NCBI GenBank assembly: GCA_001604045.1
Contig: LVAN01000002.1
Span: forward strand, 21,122-85,121
Direction of reading: 5' to 3'
DNA length: 64,000 nucleotides
Source: Clostridiales bacterium Firm_08
GTDB taxonomy: Bacteria; Bacillota; Clostridia; Oscillospirales; QAKW01
The translations under genes were made by a program, and so were the position numbers. Below, one piece after another: positions 52,606-62,987 of the stretch (the first letter of the stretch is position 1; every line of letters starts with the position of its first letter). The notes beneath the pieces are model-generated. The model was not told where the DNA came from. It made no database searches and saw only the letters and a list, made by a program, of their open reading frames with translations.

Positions 52606-53946
52606 ATGGAATTTGACGAACTCAAACAAATGCCCCATTCCCTGGAAGCGGAGACGTCGGTGCTGGGCGCGCTGTTGCTGGATCCGAGAAGCATAGACAA
52701 GGTGATGGGTTTTTTGAAACCTGAACACTTTTACGCCGACAAGTACGGCAAAGTTTACGAAACGATACAGTTTATGTCGCTGGATAACCAGCCGGTGGAC
52801 TTTGTCACGGTATTGCAGGCGGTCGTCTCGCGCGGCATTTACGACGAGGACGAGGGCAAAAAAGTCCTTTACGATATGGCGCAGAGCGTACCGACTACCG
52901 CCAACATCGCCTCCTACGCGCATATCGTCGAGGAGAAGGCGAGGCTCCGCCAACTCATCAATGCCTGCCAGGACATCACGGAAATGTGCCTTGCCGGGCG
53001 GGAGGATGTTGACAAGATCATGGACGTCGCGGAACAGCGGATCTATGAGATCATGTCCGGACGCGTCAACACCGAACTCACCCATATCCGCACGGCGATC
53101 CTCAAAAGTTACGACGATCTGTCCAAACTTGCCGCCAACAAGGATAAATATATGGGACTGTCCACCAAATTCTCCGCGCTCGACAACTATCTCCTGGGGC
53201 TGGGCAAAAGCGATCTCATCATGGTCGCCGCCCGTCCGGGTATGGGCAAAACGGCGTTCGCGCTCAACATCGCGGAGAATATCGGGCTGACCGGCAAAGA
53301 TAAGACCATCGCTATTTTTTCACTGGAAATGTCCAACGAACAGCTCGTCAACCGGATGCTGTCCTCCCACTCCGGCATTATGAACAATAAATTCCGCAGC
53401 GGAGATCTGGTGGACAACGAGTGGATCCGTCTCAATCAGTCAGCGGAGATCCTGTCCGGCACCGAGATCTATCTCGACGACACGCCGGGCATCACCGTGC
53501 CGCAGATCAAGGCGAAACTCCGCCGTCTGCGCCACGTCGATCTTGTCATCATCGACTATCTGCAGCTGATGGAATCCCCCAACACCCGCCGCGGCGACGG
53601 AAGGACGCAGGAGGTCAGCGAGATCTCCCGTTCCATGAAACTGATGGCAAAAGAACTGAACGTTCCCGTCATCACGCTCAGCCAGCTGTCCCGCGGACCG
53701 GAGAGCCGCACCGACAAACGCCCGCAGATGAGCGATCTGCGGGAATCCGGCGCGATCGAGCAGGACGCGGATATCATCCTGATGCTCTACCGGGACGAAT
53801 ACTACAACCCGCAGACCGATAAACCCGGCGTGTGCGAGGTGATCATCGCCAAAAACCGTCACGGTCAGAACGGCACGGTGGAACTGCAATGGTCGGGCGA
53901 GAACACACGGTTTACAGACCTTGATACCATCCACAATGAATACTGA
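52606..53946 (+). CDS. dnaB: Replicative DNA helicase DnaB
   Basis: A 446-residue DnaB (Bacillus DnaC). The N-terminal domain has E-A-E-T-S-V-L-G-A-L-L-L, and the RecA-like core has G-M-G-K-T (Walker A), D-Y-L-Q-L-M (Walker B) and the S-R-G-P-E-S-R arginine-finger region. It unwinds DNA at the replication fork. Only four bases follow rplI. Confidence 0.98.
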   Translation: MEFDELKQMPHSLEAETSVLGALLLDPRSIDKVMGFLKPEHFYADKYGKVYETIQFMSLDNQPVDFVTVLQAVVSRGIYDEDEGKKVLYDMAQSVPTTANIASYAHIVEEKARLRQLINACQDITEMCLAGREDVDKIMDVAEQRIYEIMSGRVNTELTHIRTAILKSYDDLSKLAANKDKYMGLSTKFSALDNYLLGLGKSDLIMVAARPGMGKTAFALNIAENIGLTGKDKTIAIFSLEMSNEQLVNRMLSSHSGIMNNKFRSGDLVDNEWIRLNQSAEILSGTEIYLDDTPGITVPQIKAKLRRLRHVDLVIIDYLQLMESPNTRRGDGRTQEVSEISRSMKLMAKELNVPVITLSQLSRGPESRTDKRPQMSDLRESGAIEQDADIILMLYRDEYYNPQTDKPGVCEVIIAKNRHGQNGTVELQWSGENTRFTDLDTIHNEY

Positions 53947-55240
53947 TCTTACGGATATCATTCTGTCCGCGCTCCGCGGCAAATGCTCTGTTCCGGACGG
54001 CGAAACGCTGACGGCGGCGCTGTCCGGCGGCAGCGACTCGGTCGCCCTGCTGCTGGCGCTGCGGGAGATCGGACGCTATAAGATCGCCGCTCTGCATGTC
54101 CACCACGGACTGCGCGAAAACGCAGATGGCGACGAGGATTTTTGCCGCGGACTTTGCGAGTCGCTGGGCGTTCCCCTGACCGTAAAGCACGTCACAGTGG
54201 AAAAAAACGGCAGTCTTGAGGCCGCCGCGCGCGAAGCGCGGTACGCGGCGTTTGAGGAGTATCTTGAGGAAAACGAAGGATATCTTTTGACGGCGCACCG
54301 CCTCGAGGATCAGGCGGAGACGTTTTTGATGAACGTCGCCCGCGGCAGCGGGATCGGCGGTCTGTGCGGCATCCCCCGCAAGCGGGGACGGATCCTGCGC
54401 CCCATGCTTGACGCCGACAAAAAGACCGTTCTGTCTTTTCTGTCAGAACGTTCCGCCGACTGGCGGGAGGACGAGAGCAACGATAACGAGGCGTTTACCC
54501 GCAATTTCCTGCGCCGCCGCGTTCTGCCGCCGCTCTACGAAAGAGAGGATCTGCGCTTTCTCACCGGATTTTCCGAAACGCTTGAGACCCTGCGGGAGGA
54601 GCGGGCATGCCTGGACGAGATCGCCTCGACCTACCGTGCGGAACAAAACGCCCGGGCGGTGTTTTCCCTGCCGCGCCCTCTGCGCTGGCGGGTGCTGAAA
54701 GAGCGCTGTCCCACGCTTACAAGAGAACAGTTCGAAAAACTTTGCGATCTTTTCCGGAACGGAGAGGATCAGAAAATACAGCTTTCCGGTCATTTTATGA
54801 TCGTGAAAGACGGCAGGCTCTTTTTTGAGAAAGACGGCACAGACGACCTTCCCCTTCCCCGTATCCCGCTTCACGATACGGTGGAATTGGAGGAAAAAAA
54901 TGTCTTTATAAAATATTTTTCGGAAATTCACACTCCGTTTACAAAAAACGTCGCGGACTGTGCTAAAATAGCAGACGGTGCGCTGTATCTCCGTTCCCGC
55001 CGACCCGGCGACTGTATCACCCTGCAGGGACGGCGCGTCACCAAAACGCTCAAAAAACTTTTTTCCGAGGACAAAACAGAACACCGCGACCGCAAAGTCA
55101 TCATCGTCGACGGCAAGGATCGCGTCGTGTTCGCGGAAGGGTACGGCGTTTCCCTGCCCTTCGCCCCGGATGAAAGCACAAAAGAATATCTGGAGATCAT
55201 TATAAAGGAGAAGCAGGATGAAAATCGAAAAAGACGTTGA
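53936..55240 (+). CDS. tilS: tRNA(Ile)-lysidine synthase
   Basis: A protein of about 434 residues with the PP-loop S-G-G-S-D-S-V-A-L-L near residue 32 and the L-H-V-H-H-G-L-R segment. It makes lysidine at position 34 of tRNA-Ile2 (CAU). The ATG at 53936 overlaps the dnaB end by 11 bases; an ATG five codons earlier is possible. The C-terminal domains follow. Order tilS-hpt-ftsH is classic. Confidence 0.93.
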   Translation: MNTDLTDIILSALRGKCSVPDGETLTAALSGGSDSVALLLALREIGRYKIAALHVHHGLRENADGDEDFCRGLCESLGVPLTVKHVTVEKNGSLEAAAREARYAAFEEYLEENEGYLLTAHRLEDQAETFLMNVARGSGIGGLCGIPRKRGRILRPMLDADKKTVLSFLSERSADWREDESNDNEAFTRNFLRRRVLPPLYEREDLRFLTGFSETLETLREERACLDEIASTYRAEQNARAVFSLPRPLRWRVLKERCPTLTREQFEKLCDLFRNGEDQKIQLSGHFMIVKDGRLFFEKDGTDDLPLPRIPLHDTVELEEKNVFIKYFSEIHTPFTKNVADCAKIADGALYLRSRRPGDCITLQGRRVTKTLKKLFSEDKTEHRDRKVIIVDGKDRVVFAEGYGVSLPFAPDESTKEYLEIIIKEKQDENRKRR

Positions 55241-55763
55241 AAGAGTGCTGATCGGAGAAAAAGAACTCTCCGACCGGGTCAGGGAACTCGGCGCGCGCAT
55301 CACGAAGGATTACGCGGACAAGGATCTGCTGCTCGTGGGCATCCTCAAGGGAAGCGTCGTGTTCATGGCGGATCTGATGAAAGCCGTCGACCTGCCGCTG
55401 ACCACCGATTTTATGGCGGTGAGCAGTTACGGATCCGGCACGACCTCCAGCGGCCATGTCAAGATCATCAAAGATCTTTCCAACGACATCGCCGGCAAGG
55501 ATCTGCTCATCATCGAGGACATCCTCGACAGCGGCAACACACTGTCCCACCTCGTAAAAATGCTGAACAGCCGCGGTGCGAAAAGCATCAGAATCTGCGC
55601 CCTGCTCAACAAACCGGACCGCCGGCAGGCGGATATCACGCTGGATTACGAGGGCTTTATCATCCCGGACGAGTTCGTCGTCGGTTACGGACTTGATTAT
55701 AATGAAAAATACCGCAATCTTCCTTTCGTCGGCGTACTGAAGGAAGAAGTCTACCGCAAGTAA
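55218..55763 (+). CDS. hpt: Hypoxanthine phosphoribosyltransferase
   Basis: A 181-residue purine-salvage enzyme. The PRPP loop reads I-I-E-D-I-L-D-S-G-N-T, with G-I-L-K-G-S-V-V-F and S-S-Y-G-S-G-T-T-S-S-G as other signature segments. It overlaps tilS by 23 bases, so translation is probably coupled. SD AAGGAG is inside tilS. Confidence 0.96.
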   Translation: MKIEKDVERVLIGEKELSDRVRELGARITKDYADKDLLLVGILKGSVVFMADLMKAVDLPLTTDFMAVSSYGSGTTSSGHVKIIKDLSNDIAGKDLLIIEDILDSGNTLSHLVKMLNSRGAKSIRICALLNKPDRRQADITLDYEGFIIPDEFVVGYGLDYNEKYRNLPFVGVLKEEVYRK

Positions 55764-55775
55764 GGAGAAAAGGCT

Positions 55776-57740
<1,965 letters not shown>

Positions 57741-57780
57741 AGCAAAATAAAAAGAGCCTTTCGGCTCTTTTTATTTTGCT
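57741..57780. terminator. Strong bidirectional terminator after ftsH
   Basis: An 18-bp perfect stem (57741-57758 with 57763-57780), loop TTTC, starting directly at the ftsH stop. Both flanks are A/T-rich, so it serves ftsH and the convergent minus operon ending at 57786. Confidence 0.93.
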
Positions 57781-57785
57781 TTTCT

Positions 57786-58769
57786 TTATTCGACGGTCAA
57801 AACGACCTTGCCGACGTTCTGTCCCTTGTAAAGGATATCGTGGGCGGCTTCCGCCTCGGTGATGGGCAGTACCTTGTAGATGGTCGGCTTGACCGCGCCG
57901 CTCTCCACCTTCGGCCAGACGTTCTTCACAAGATCCGCCAGGATCTGCGCCTTGACCTGCGGCGTGCGGGAGCGCAACGTCGATCCGACGATGCGGACGT
58001 TTCGCACATAAATATTTTTGAGATCGATCTCGGTTTTCTGTCCCGCCAGCGCCGCGATCATGATCCAGCGGGCGCCGTGTTTGAGATAATGGATGCACTT
58101 GCCCATGACCTCGCCGCCCAGACAGTCGATGGCGACGTCGACGGGATGACCGCCGTCAAGTTCCTCTTTCAGCACCGCGACGATATCCTCTTTCGTCGTC
58201 ACGACCACTCTGTCGGCGTTGAGATGCTTTATGCTGTTCGCGATCTCGTCGGTCAAAACCGTCGTGATAACGCGAACGCCGAACGCTTTCGCCATCGGGA
58301 TGATAACACTGGCAAGCCCCGACGCGCCGGCGTTCATAAGAAGGGTGTCTCCCTCCCGGATCTTTCCCTCAATAAACAGATTGAGGTACGCCGTGGCGTA
58401 CGCCTCGGGCATCGCCGCCGCCTCGACCATCGAGCAGTTTTTCGGCACCGGCATCAGCATATCGTATTTGACGTTGGCGTATTCAGCGTATCCGCCGCCG
58501 CCAAGCAGGGCGCAGACCTTATCTCCGATCTTCCAGTCGGATTTTTCTTTCGCGCCGGGCGCGATCTCCACGATCTCCCCCGCGATCTCAAGTCCCATCC
58601 ATTCGGGACATCCCGGCGGAGGCGGATAATCGCCCTCCCGCTGCATCAGGTCGGCGCGGTTGAGCGCCGCCGCCTCGATCTTCACCAGGCAATCATCATT
58701 GCCCAAAACAGGATCGGGCACGTTGTCCCAACGCAGACTTCTGTCGTCATTTACAAGAATTGCTTTCAT
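57786..58769 (-). CDS. Quinone-oxidoreductase-like zinc-independent MDR enzyme
   Basis: A 327-residue medium-chain dehydrogenase/reductase of the QOR/PIG3 type. It has the N-terminal GroES-like domain with A-A-L-N-R-A-D-L, then the nucleotide-binding N-A-G-A-S-G-L-A and the V-D-V-A-I-D-C-L-G-G segment. Zinc-binding Cys/His of true alcohol dehydrogenases are missing. It likely reduces a quinone or enone with NADPH. It is the last gene of a three-gene operon. Confidence 0.87.
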   Translation of the reverse strand: MKAILVNDDRSLRWDNVPDPVLGNDDCLVKIEAAALNRADLMQREGDYPPPPGCPEWMGLEIAGEIVEIAPGAKEKSDWKIGDKVCALLGGGGYAEYANVKYDMLMPVPKNCSMVEAAAMPEAYATAYLNLFIEGKIREGDTLLMNAGASGLASVIIPMAKAFGVRVITTVLTDEIANSIKHLNADRVVVTTKEDIVAVLKEELDGGHPVDVAIDCLGGEVMGKCIHYLKHGARWIMIAALAGQKTEIDLKNIYVRNVRIVGSTLRSRTPQVKAQILADLVKNVWPKVESGAVKPTIYKVLPITEAEAAHDILYKGQNVGKVVLTVE

Positions 58770-58782
58770 GGCCTTTCTCCTT

Positions 58783-59520
58783 TTATTGTTTTTTTCGACA
58801 ACCGTCGATTTGTATGTTCTGTCCGGAAATATAGCCCGCTTTGTCGCTCGCGAGGAAGCAGATCAGATCGGCGTTTTCCCGCGCCGTGCCCGTCCGCCCC
58901 GTAAAGGAAAGATCGCTGGGCTGTGTATAGTCGATGTCCCGCTCCTCCGACGGGCTGACGCTGCCGGGAGAGACGGCGTTGACGGTAACGCCCTGCGCCG
59001 ATACCTCTTTGGCAAGCGCCCTGGTAAAGGAAATGAGGGCGCCCTTGGTCGCCGAGTAGTGCGCCATATTCGCGTTGCCGTACACCCCCGCGACGGAGGC
59101 CACGTTGATCACTCTGCCCCACCGCTTTTCGATCATACCGCCGATCAGCGCCCTGGTAAAGTACACGGCGCCGAGGATATTGACGCGGATGAATTTTTCC
59201 CATTCCTCTGCCGGCGTATCGACAAAAGCCGTTTTGCACCGCCACAGACCGGCGTTGTTGACGAGGATATCCGCGCCGCCGAACGTCTCTGTCGTCCGGC
59301 GGACCGCCGCATCGACCGACAGCGGATCGCCCGCGTCGCAAACGACGGTCAGTATTTTGTCCCCGTAGGCGGAAAGTTCCTCCGCCAGCGCCGCGAGGGT
59401 ATCGGGATCGACGTCCGTCGCGACGACCGCCGCCCCCTGCTCCGCGAAACGGATGGCGCAGGCGCGGCCGATCCCGACCGCCGCGCCGGTGATCAGCACG
59501 GTCTTTCCCTCAAATTCCAT
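58783..59520 (-). CDS. Short-chain dehydrogenase/reductase (SDR)
   Basis: A 245-residue classical SDR. Cofactor motif T-G-A-A-V-G-I-G near the N-terminus, an Asp that favours NAD in V-A-T-D-V-D, N-N-A-G, and catalytic Tyr/Lys in Y-S-A-T-K-G. I start at the ATG at 59520, nine bases after AGGA, in place of an ATG three codons upstream. Substrate unknown; the operon context with a dehydroquinase-like gene suggests a cyclic or sugar-acid substrate. Confidence 0.92.
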   Translation of the reverse strand: MEFEGKTVLITGAAVGIGRACAIRFAEQGAAVVATDVDPDTLAALAEELSAYGDKILTVVCDAGDPLSVDAAVRRTTETFGGADILVNNAGLWRCKTAFVDTPAEEWEKFIRVNILGAVYFTRALIGGMIEKRWGRVINVASVAGVYGNANMAHYSATKGALISFTRALAKEVSAQGVTVNAVSPGSVSPSEERDIDYTQPSDLSFTGRTGTARENADLICFLASDKAGYISGQNIQIDGCRKKQ

Positions 59521-59531
59521 AGATCTCATTC

Positions 59532-60284
59532 CTAAAAGTCCACTTCGTCCCGCACTTTTTTCATGACGGACAACAGCGGCTGTGCCGCGGTGGAGTGCGC
59601 GTCGTGCTCATACACGCAAAGCGCCATACAGCACCCGAGTTTCAGCCCCAGGCGGCGGTGGATACTGCATTCACCGCCCGACAGGAACAAAAACGGCGCG
59701 CTGAGCTTCTGTTTCAGAAACTCCGTGGTCCGCAGATTTTCGATCTGCTGTTCCATGGTATCGGCACCGGTCACGATCTTGATGACGTCCGCGCCCCGTC
59801 TTTTTTGTTCAAAGGCGATCTCCAGCACTCTTTCGGCGGGTCTGTACTGCAGCACATGAGAGGACATCAGCACCTCGGCGCCTTTGTCGTGCAGGCGGCG
59901 GATCAGATCCATCTGCTTTTCGATCGCCGCGGGATCGGGCGTCAGTTCCTCGGGATCTTTGCAGAACAGATCCCCCGGAACGTCGCAAAGCGTCGCCCCG
60001 CTCTCCGCGAGGAGCAAAAGGCCGTCCGCGAGCTGCTCGTCCGTTTTGCCCTTGTTGTTTCCCGAACGGTAGTTCGTCACATAAAAAGGCCTGCCCTTCC
60101 CCTCCGAAAAGATCTTTTTATAGACCTCCGGCGTATGGTACTCCGGCAGCAGACATTCCACCTGCAGGCCGTAGGCGTCGGCGCCAAGCCCGTTGGCGTT
60201 GCGGATCCTGCCGATCGCGACTTCCGGCGTCTCGCATTGGAGCATCACCGTCAGCATCTCTCTGTCGCACGAAAACGTTGCCAT
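59532..60284 (-). CDS. Type I 3-dehydroquinate dehydratase-like protein
   Basis: A 250-residue TIM-barrel-like protein. The reading fits type I dehydroquinase: S-S-H-V-L near His143 and the Schiff-base Lys169 in D-V-I-K-I-V sit where AroD has His143 and Lys170. A Glu (V-E-C near 43) and an Arg (about 73 and 210) also line up, and A-A-Q-P near the end resembles AroD A-P-G-Q. The usual E-G-G near Arg73 is missing, so the substrate may differ. It is co-transcribed with an SDR and a QOR-like gene. Confidence 0.72.
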   Translation of the reverse strand: MATFSCDREMLTVMLQCETPEVAIGRIRNANGLGADAYGLQVECLLPEYHTPEVYKKIFSEGKGRPFYVTNYRSGNNKGKTDEQLADGLLLLAESGATLCDVPGDLFCKDPEELTPDPAAIEKQMDLIRRLHDKGAEVLMSSHVLQYRPAERVLEIAFEQKRRGADVIKIVTGADTMEQQIENLRTTEFLKQKLSAPFLFLSGGECSIHRRLGLKLGCCMALCVYEHDAHSTAAQPLLSVMKKVRDEVDF

Positions 60285-60301
60285 GATATCACCTCACATC
60301 T

Positions 60302-60330
60302 ATTATAGTCTTTTTTTCAAAACTATGCAA
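60302..60330 (-). promoter_or_regulatory. Promoter of the dehydroquinase-like/SDR/QOR operon
   Basis: On the minus strand TTGCAT (60325-60330) and TATAAT (60302-60307) are 17 bp apart; SD GAGGTG and the ATG at 60284 follow. Confidence 0.75.
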
Positions 60331-60343
60331 GATAAAAAAGCGG

Positions 60344-60371
60344 TTTTTAAAACATTTTAAGCTTCATTTAA
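60344..60371 (+). promoter_or_regulatory. Phased T/A repeats, probable response-regulator operator
   Basis: Three T3-5-A-A units (60344-60350, 60354-60360, 60365-60371) recur with spacings of 10 and 11 bp, about one DNA turn, just upstream of a -10-like TACACT at 60383-60388. This is typical of OmpR-family sites near the -35 position. The 10-mer at 60352-60361 recurs exactly at 62357-62366. Confidence 0.55.
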
Positions 60372-60414
60372 GGTTTGTCATATACACTGAAACACATAAG
60401 GAGGAGATCTTGCC

Positions 60415-61092
60415 ATGCGAATACTGCTTGCAGAGGATGAAAAGGCGCTTTCCAAAGCGATCGTGAAAATCTTTGAAAAAAACAACTATTCGACGGACGC
60501 CGTGTACAACGGCGAGGACGCGCTCAGCTACCTGGAGACGGGTTGTTACGATGTCGCGGTGCTGGATATCATGATGCCGAAAATGGACGGCATCACCGTA
60601 CTGAAAAAAATCAGAGCGAGGGGCGATCAGATCCCCGTTCTGATGCTGACCGCGAAATCCGATATCGAGGATCGGGTGCTGGGACTTGACAGCGGCGCGA
60701 ACGATTATCTGCCGAAACCTTTCGACACCCGGGAACTTCTCGCCCGTATCCGCAGCATCACTCGCGGCAAAACGGACGCCGGAACGAAACTGACGGTCGG
60801 GAATATCACACTGGATCGGGCGACTTTCGAATTGTCCTCCCCCACCAGCAGTTTTCGTCTCGCCAACAAAGAGTACCAGATGATGGAATATCTGATGGCA
60901 AGTCCGCACAGGGTGATCTCGACCGAAATGTTTATGGAAAAGATCTGGGGGTGGGACAATGATGCTGAGATCAATGTGGTATGGGTCTATATCTCCTACC
61001 TTCGAAAAAAACTGATCGCGCTGGGAGCGGATATTCAAATAAAATCGTCCCGCAACGCCGGGTATTCTTTGGAGGACCGCAATGATCAATAA
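60415..61092 (+). CDS. OmpR/PhoB-family response regulator
   Basis: A 225-residue regulator. Receiver domain: D-E-D near residue 8-10, phosphoacceptor Asp in V-L-D-I-M-M-P (about 52), Thr/Ser and Lys in L-P-K-P-F. C-terminal winged-helix DNA-binding domain from about 130. SD AAGGAGG ten bases upstream of the ATG. It overlaps the kinase gene by 11 bases. Confidence 0.95.
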   Translation: MRILLAEDEKALSKAIVKIFEKNNYSTDAVYNGEDALSYLETGCYDVAVLDIMMPKMDGITVLKKIRARGDQIPVLMLTAKSDIEDRVLGLDSGANDYLPKPFDTRELLARIRSITRGKTDAGTKLTVGNITLDRATFELSSPTSSFRLANKEYQMMEYLMASPHRVISTEMFMEKIWGWDNDAEINVVWVYISYLRKKLIALGADIQIKSSRNAGYSLEDRNDQ

Positions 61093-62338
61093 ACTGAAAC
61101 GAAAAATCCTTGTGATCGGTACTGTTTTTATGTTCATTCTGATGACGGCGCTGGTCCTGATCATGAATATCGTAAACTTCCATGAGGTCGCGTCGGACGC
61201 TGACTCGGTCCTGAACGTTCTTTCTCAACCGGACCTTCCTTTCCTCGACGAAAGACAGTCGGTTGACAAGCCGGAAAAAATGATCGATTTCGTGCCTTCC
61301 GGCATGTCCTTAGAAGTGCCGTATGAATCGAGATTTTTTATCGTCAGGATCTCCGCCGACGGCGAGATATTACAATCCGACCTGTCAAGGATCGTCTCCG
61401 TTGATGACGAGGCCGCGAAAGAATATATCAGCAAGGCGCTTGCCGCCAATAAAACGCGCGGCTTTATCGGCAGTTTCCGCTATGCTAAAACAACGGATGA
61501 AAACGGAACGAGGATCCTTTTTCTCGATTGCGGACGAAAACTTGACTCGTTTATGAGTTTTCTTTGGATCAGTGTGATCGTGGGGCTTGGCGGATGCGTG
61601 GTCGTTTTCCTCGCGTTCATTTTCACGGCGGGAAAGATCGTGGCACCCATTGCCGAAAGTTACGAAAAGCAAAAACGTTTTATATCCGACGCGGGACATG
61701 AGATCAAAACGCCGCTGACGATCATCAACGCCAATGTCGATCTGTTGGAAACGGATGGGGTAAGCGAAGAACTGTCTGACATTCGCCAACAGACCAAACG
61801 TTTGACGGAACTGACAAATGACCTCATTTTTCTGTCTAAAATGGAAGAGGCGGAGCACACCCTGCAAAAAGTCGATTTCCCCCTGTCCGATCTTGTCAGT
61901 GAAACAGCCGGCACGTTCCGCGCGCTCGCTCTCTCGCATAATATCGATTTCAACGTTTCGGTCACGCCGGATATTGCCGCCAACGGTTCCCCGGACGCGA
62001 TCCGGCAGTTGTTGTCCGTCCTCCTTGAAAACGCCATGAAATATTCTCCGGAAGGCGGAGCGATCTCCCTTACGCTGACAACACATAAAAGATCGGTGAT
62101 CCTTACGGTCAGCAACACGACGAAAGAAAAGATCAGTGAAAGCGATCTGAGCAACATCTTTGATCGTTTTTACAGAAGCGACGTGTCGAGAAATTCCGAG
62201 ACGGGCGGACACGGCATCGGGCTTTCCATCGCGAAGGCGATCGTGGAAGCGCACGGCGGCACGATAGAGGCGTCAACAAAAACAGGATCTGATTTTTGTG
62301 TAAATGCGATCCTGCCGATCAGCAGATCATCGCAATAA
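61082..62338 (+). CDS. Sensor histidine kinase
   Basis: A 418-residue kinase with two membrane helices (about 9-29 and 160-182) and an extracytoplasmic loop of about 130 residues between them. Kinase motifs: H-box D-A-G-H-E-I-K-T-P-L, N-box E-N-A-M-K-Y-S-P and G-box H-G-I-G-L-S. The loop shows no known sensor fold. Two-component systems next to ABC genes in Firmicutes often sense antimicrobial peptides. Confidence 0.94.
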   Translation: MINKLKRKILVIGTVFMFILMTALVLIMNIVNFHEVASDADSVLNVLSQPDLPFLDERQSVDKPEKMIDFVPSGMSLEVPYESRFFIVRISADGEILQSDLSRIVSVDDEAAKEYISKALAANKTRGFIGSFRYAKTTDENGTRILFLDCGRKLDSFMSFLWISVIVGLGGCVVVFLAFIFTAGKIVAPIAESYEKQKRFISDAGHEIKTPLTIINANVDLLETDGVSEELSDIRQQTKRLTELTNDLIFLSKMEEAEHTLQKVDFPLSDLVSETAGTFRALALSHNIDFNVSVTPDIAANGSPDAIRQLLSVLLENAMKYSPEGGAISLTLTTHKRSVILTVSNTTKEKISESDLSNIFDRFYRSDVSRNSETGGHGIGLSIAKAIVEAHGGTIEASTKTGSDFCVNAILPISRSSQ

Positions 62339-62345
62339 AAATTTC

Positions 62346-62366
62346 TTTTTTAAAGTACATTTTAAG
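62346..62366 (+). promoter_or_regulatory. Second copy of the operator-like sequence
   Basis: TTTTTTAAA (62346-62354) is followed by the exact 10-mer ACATTTTAAG (62357-62366) found at 60352-60361 upstream of the response-regulator gene. It lies in the gap between the kinase stop and the truncated ABC gene. Confidence 0.5.
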
Positions 62367-62386
62367 ATAAGGTAGACGGTCTGAAT

Positions 62387-62968
62387 TTGACGTTTGAAAA
62401 AGGCAGAATATACGCGATCGTCGGAAAATCCGGCGCCGGCAAAACCACACTGCTGTCCCTTTTGTCCGGTCTCGCCAAACCGACGTCCGGCCGGATCCTG
62501 TTCAACGGAAAAGATATCGCGAAGATCAACAAATATAATTACCGCAGTAAACTTGTCGGTGTGGTCTTCCAAAGTTTCAATTTGCTGCCATATCTGACGG
62601 CAACTGAAAATGTTATGCTTTCCATGGATATTTCCGGCAAAAAGATCAAAAACAAAAAGGAGCTCGCCACAAAACTTCTTGAAAAAGTCAACCTTGAGGA
62701 GCAGGATATCCATCGCGGCATACTGAAACTTTCAGGCGGGCAGCAGCAGCGCGTCGCCATCGCGAGAGCGCTCTCCTACGAGCCGGATATCATTTTTGCC
62801 GACGAACCTACGGGAAATCTTGACACGGACACGCAAAAAGATATTATGGAAATACTGAGAAATCTGGCGGATGAGGGAAAATGCGTGATCATCGTCACAC
62901 ATTCTCCGGAGGTATCCAAATTATCCGATGTCATCTACGAGTTGAAAGCAAACCGAAAAGCGAATTGA
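62387..62968 (+). pseudogene. 5'-truncated ABC transporter ATPase, no permease nearby
   Basis: The frame has a full ABC core: Walker A G-K-S-G-A-G-K-T-T, signature L-S-G-G-Q-Q-Q-R and Walker B F-A-D-E-P-T-G-N-L-D of the MacB/LolD type. Upstream in frame the codons read V-D-G-L-N-L-T-F-E-K-G, the usual lead-in, but a TAA stands at 62363-62365, so the first about 15-20 residues of a normal ATPase are missing. Starting at TTG 62387 has no good SD. The downstream gene is not a permease. It may be a remnant, or a short functional protein. Confidence 0.7.
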
Positions 62969-62987
62969 AAGGCAAAGGAAAAAACAA

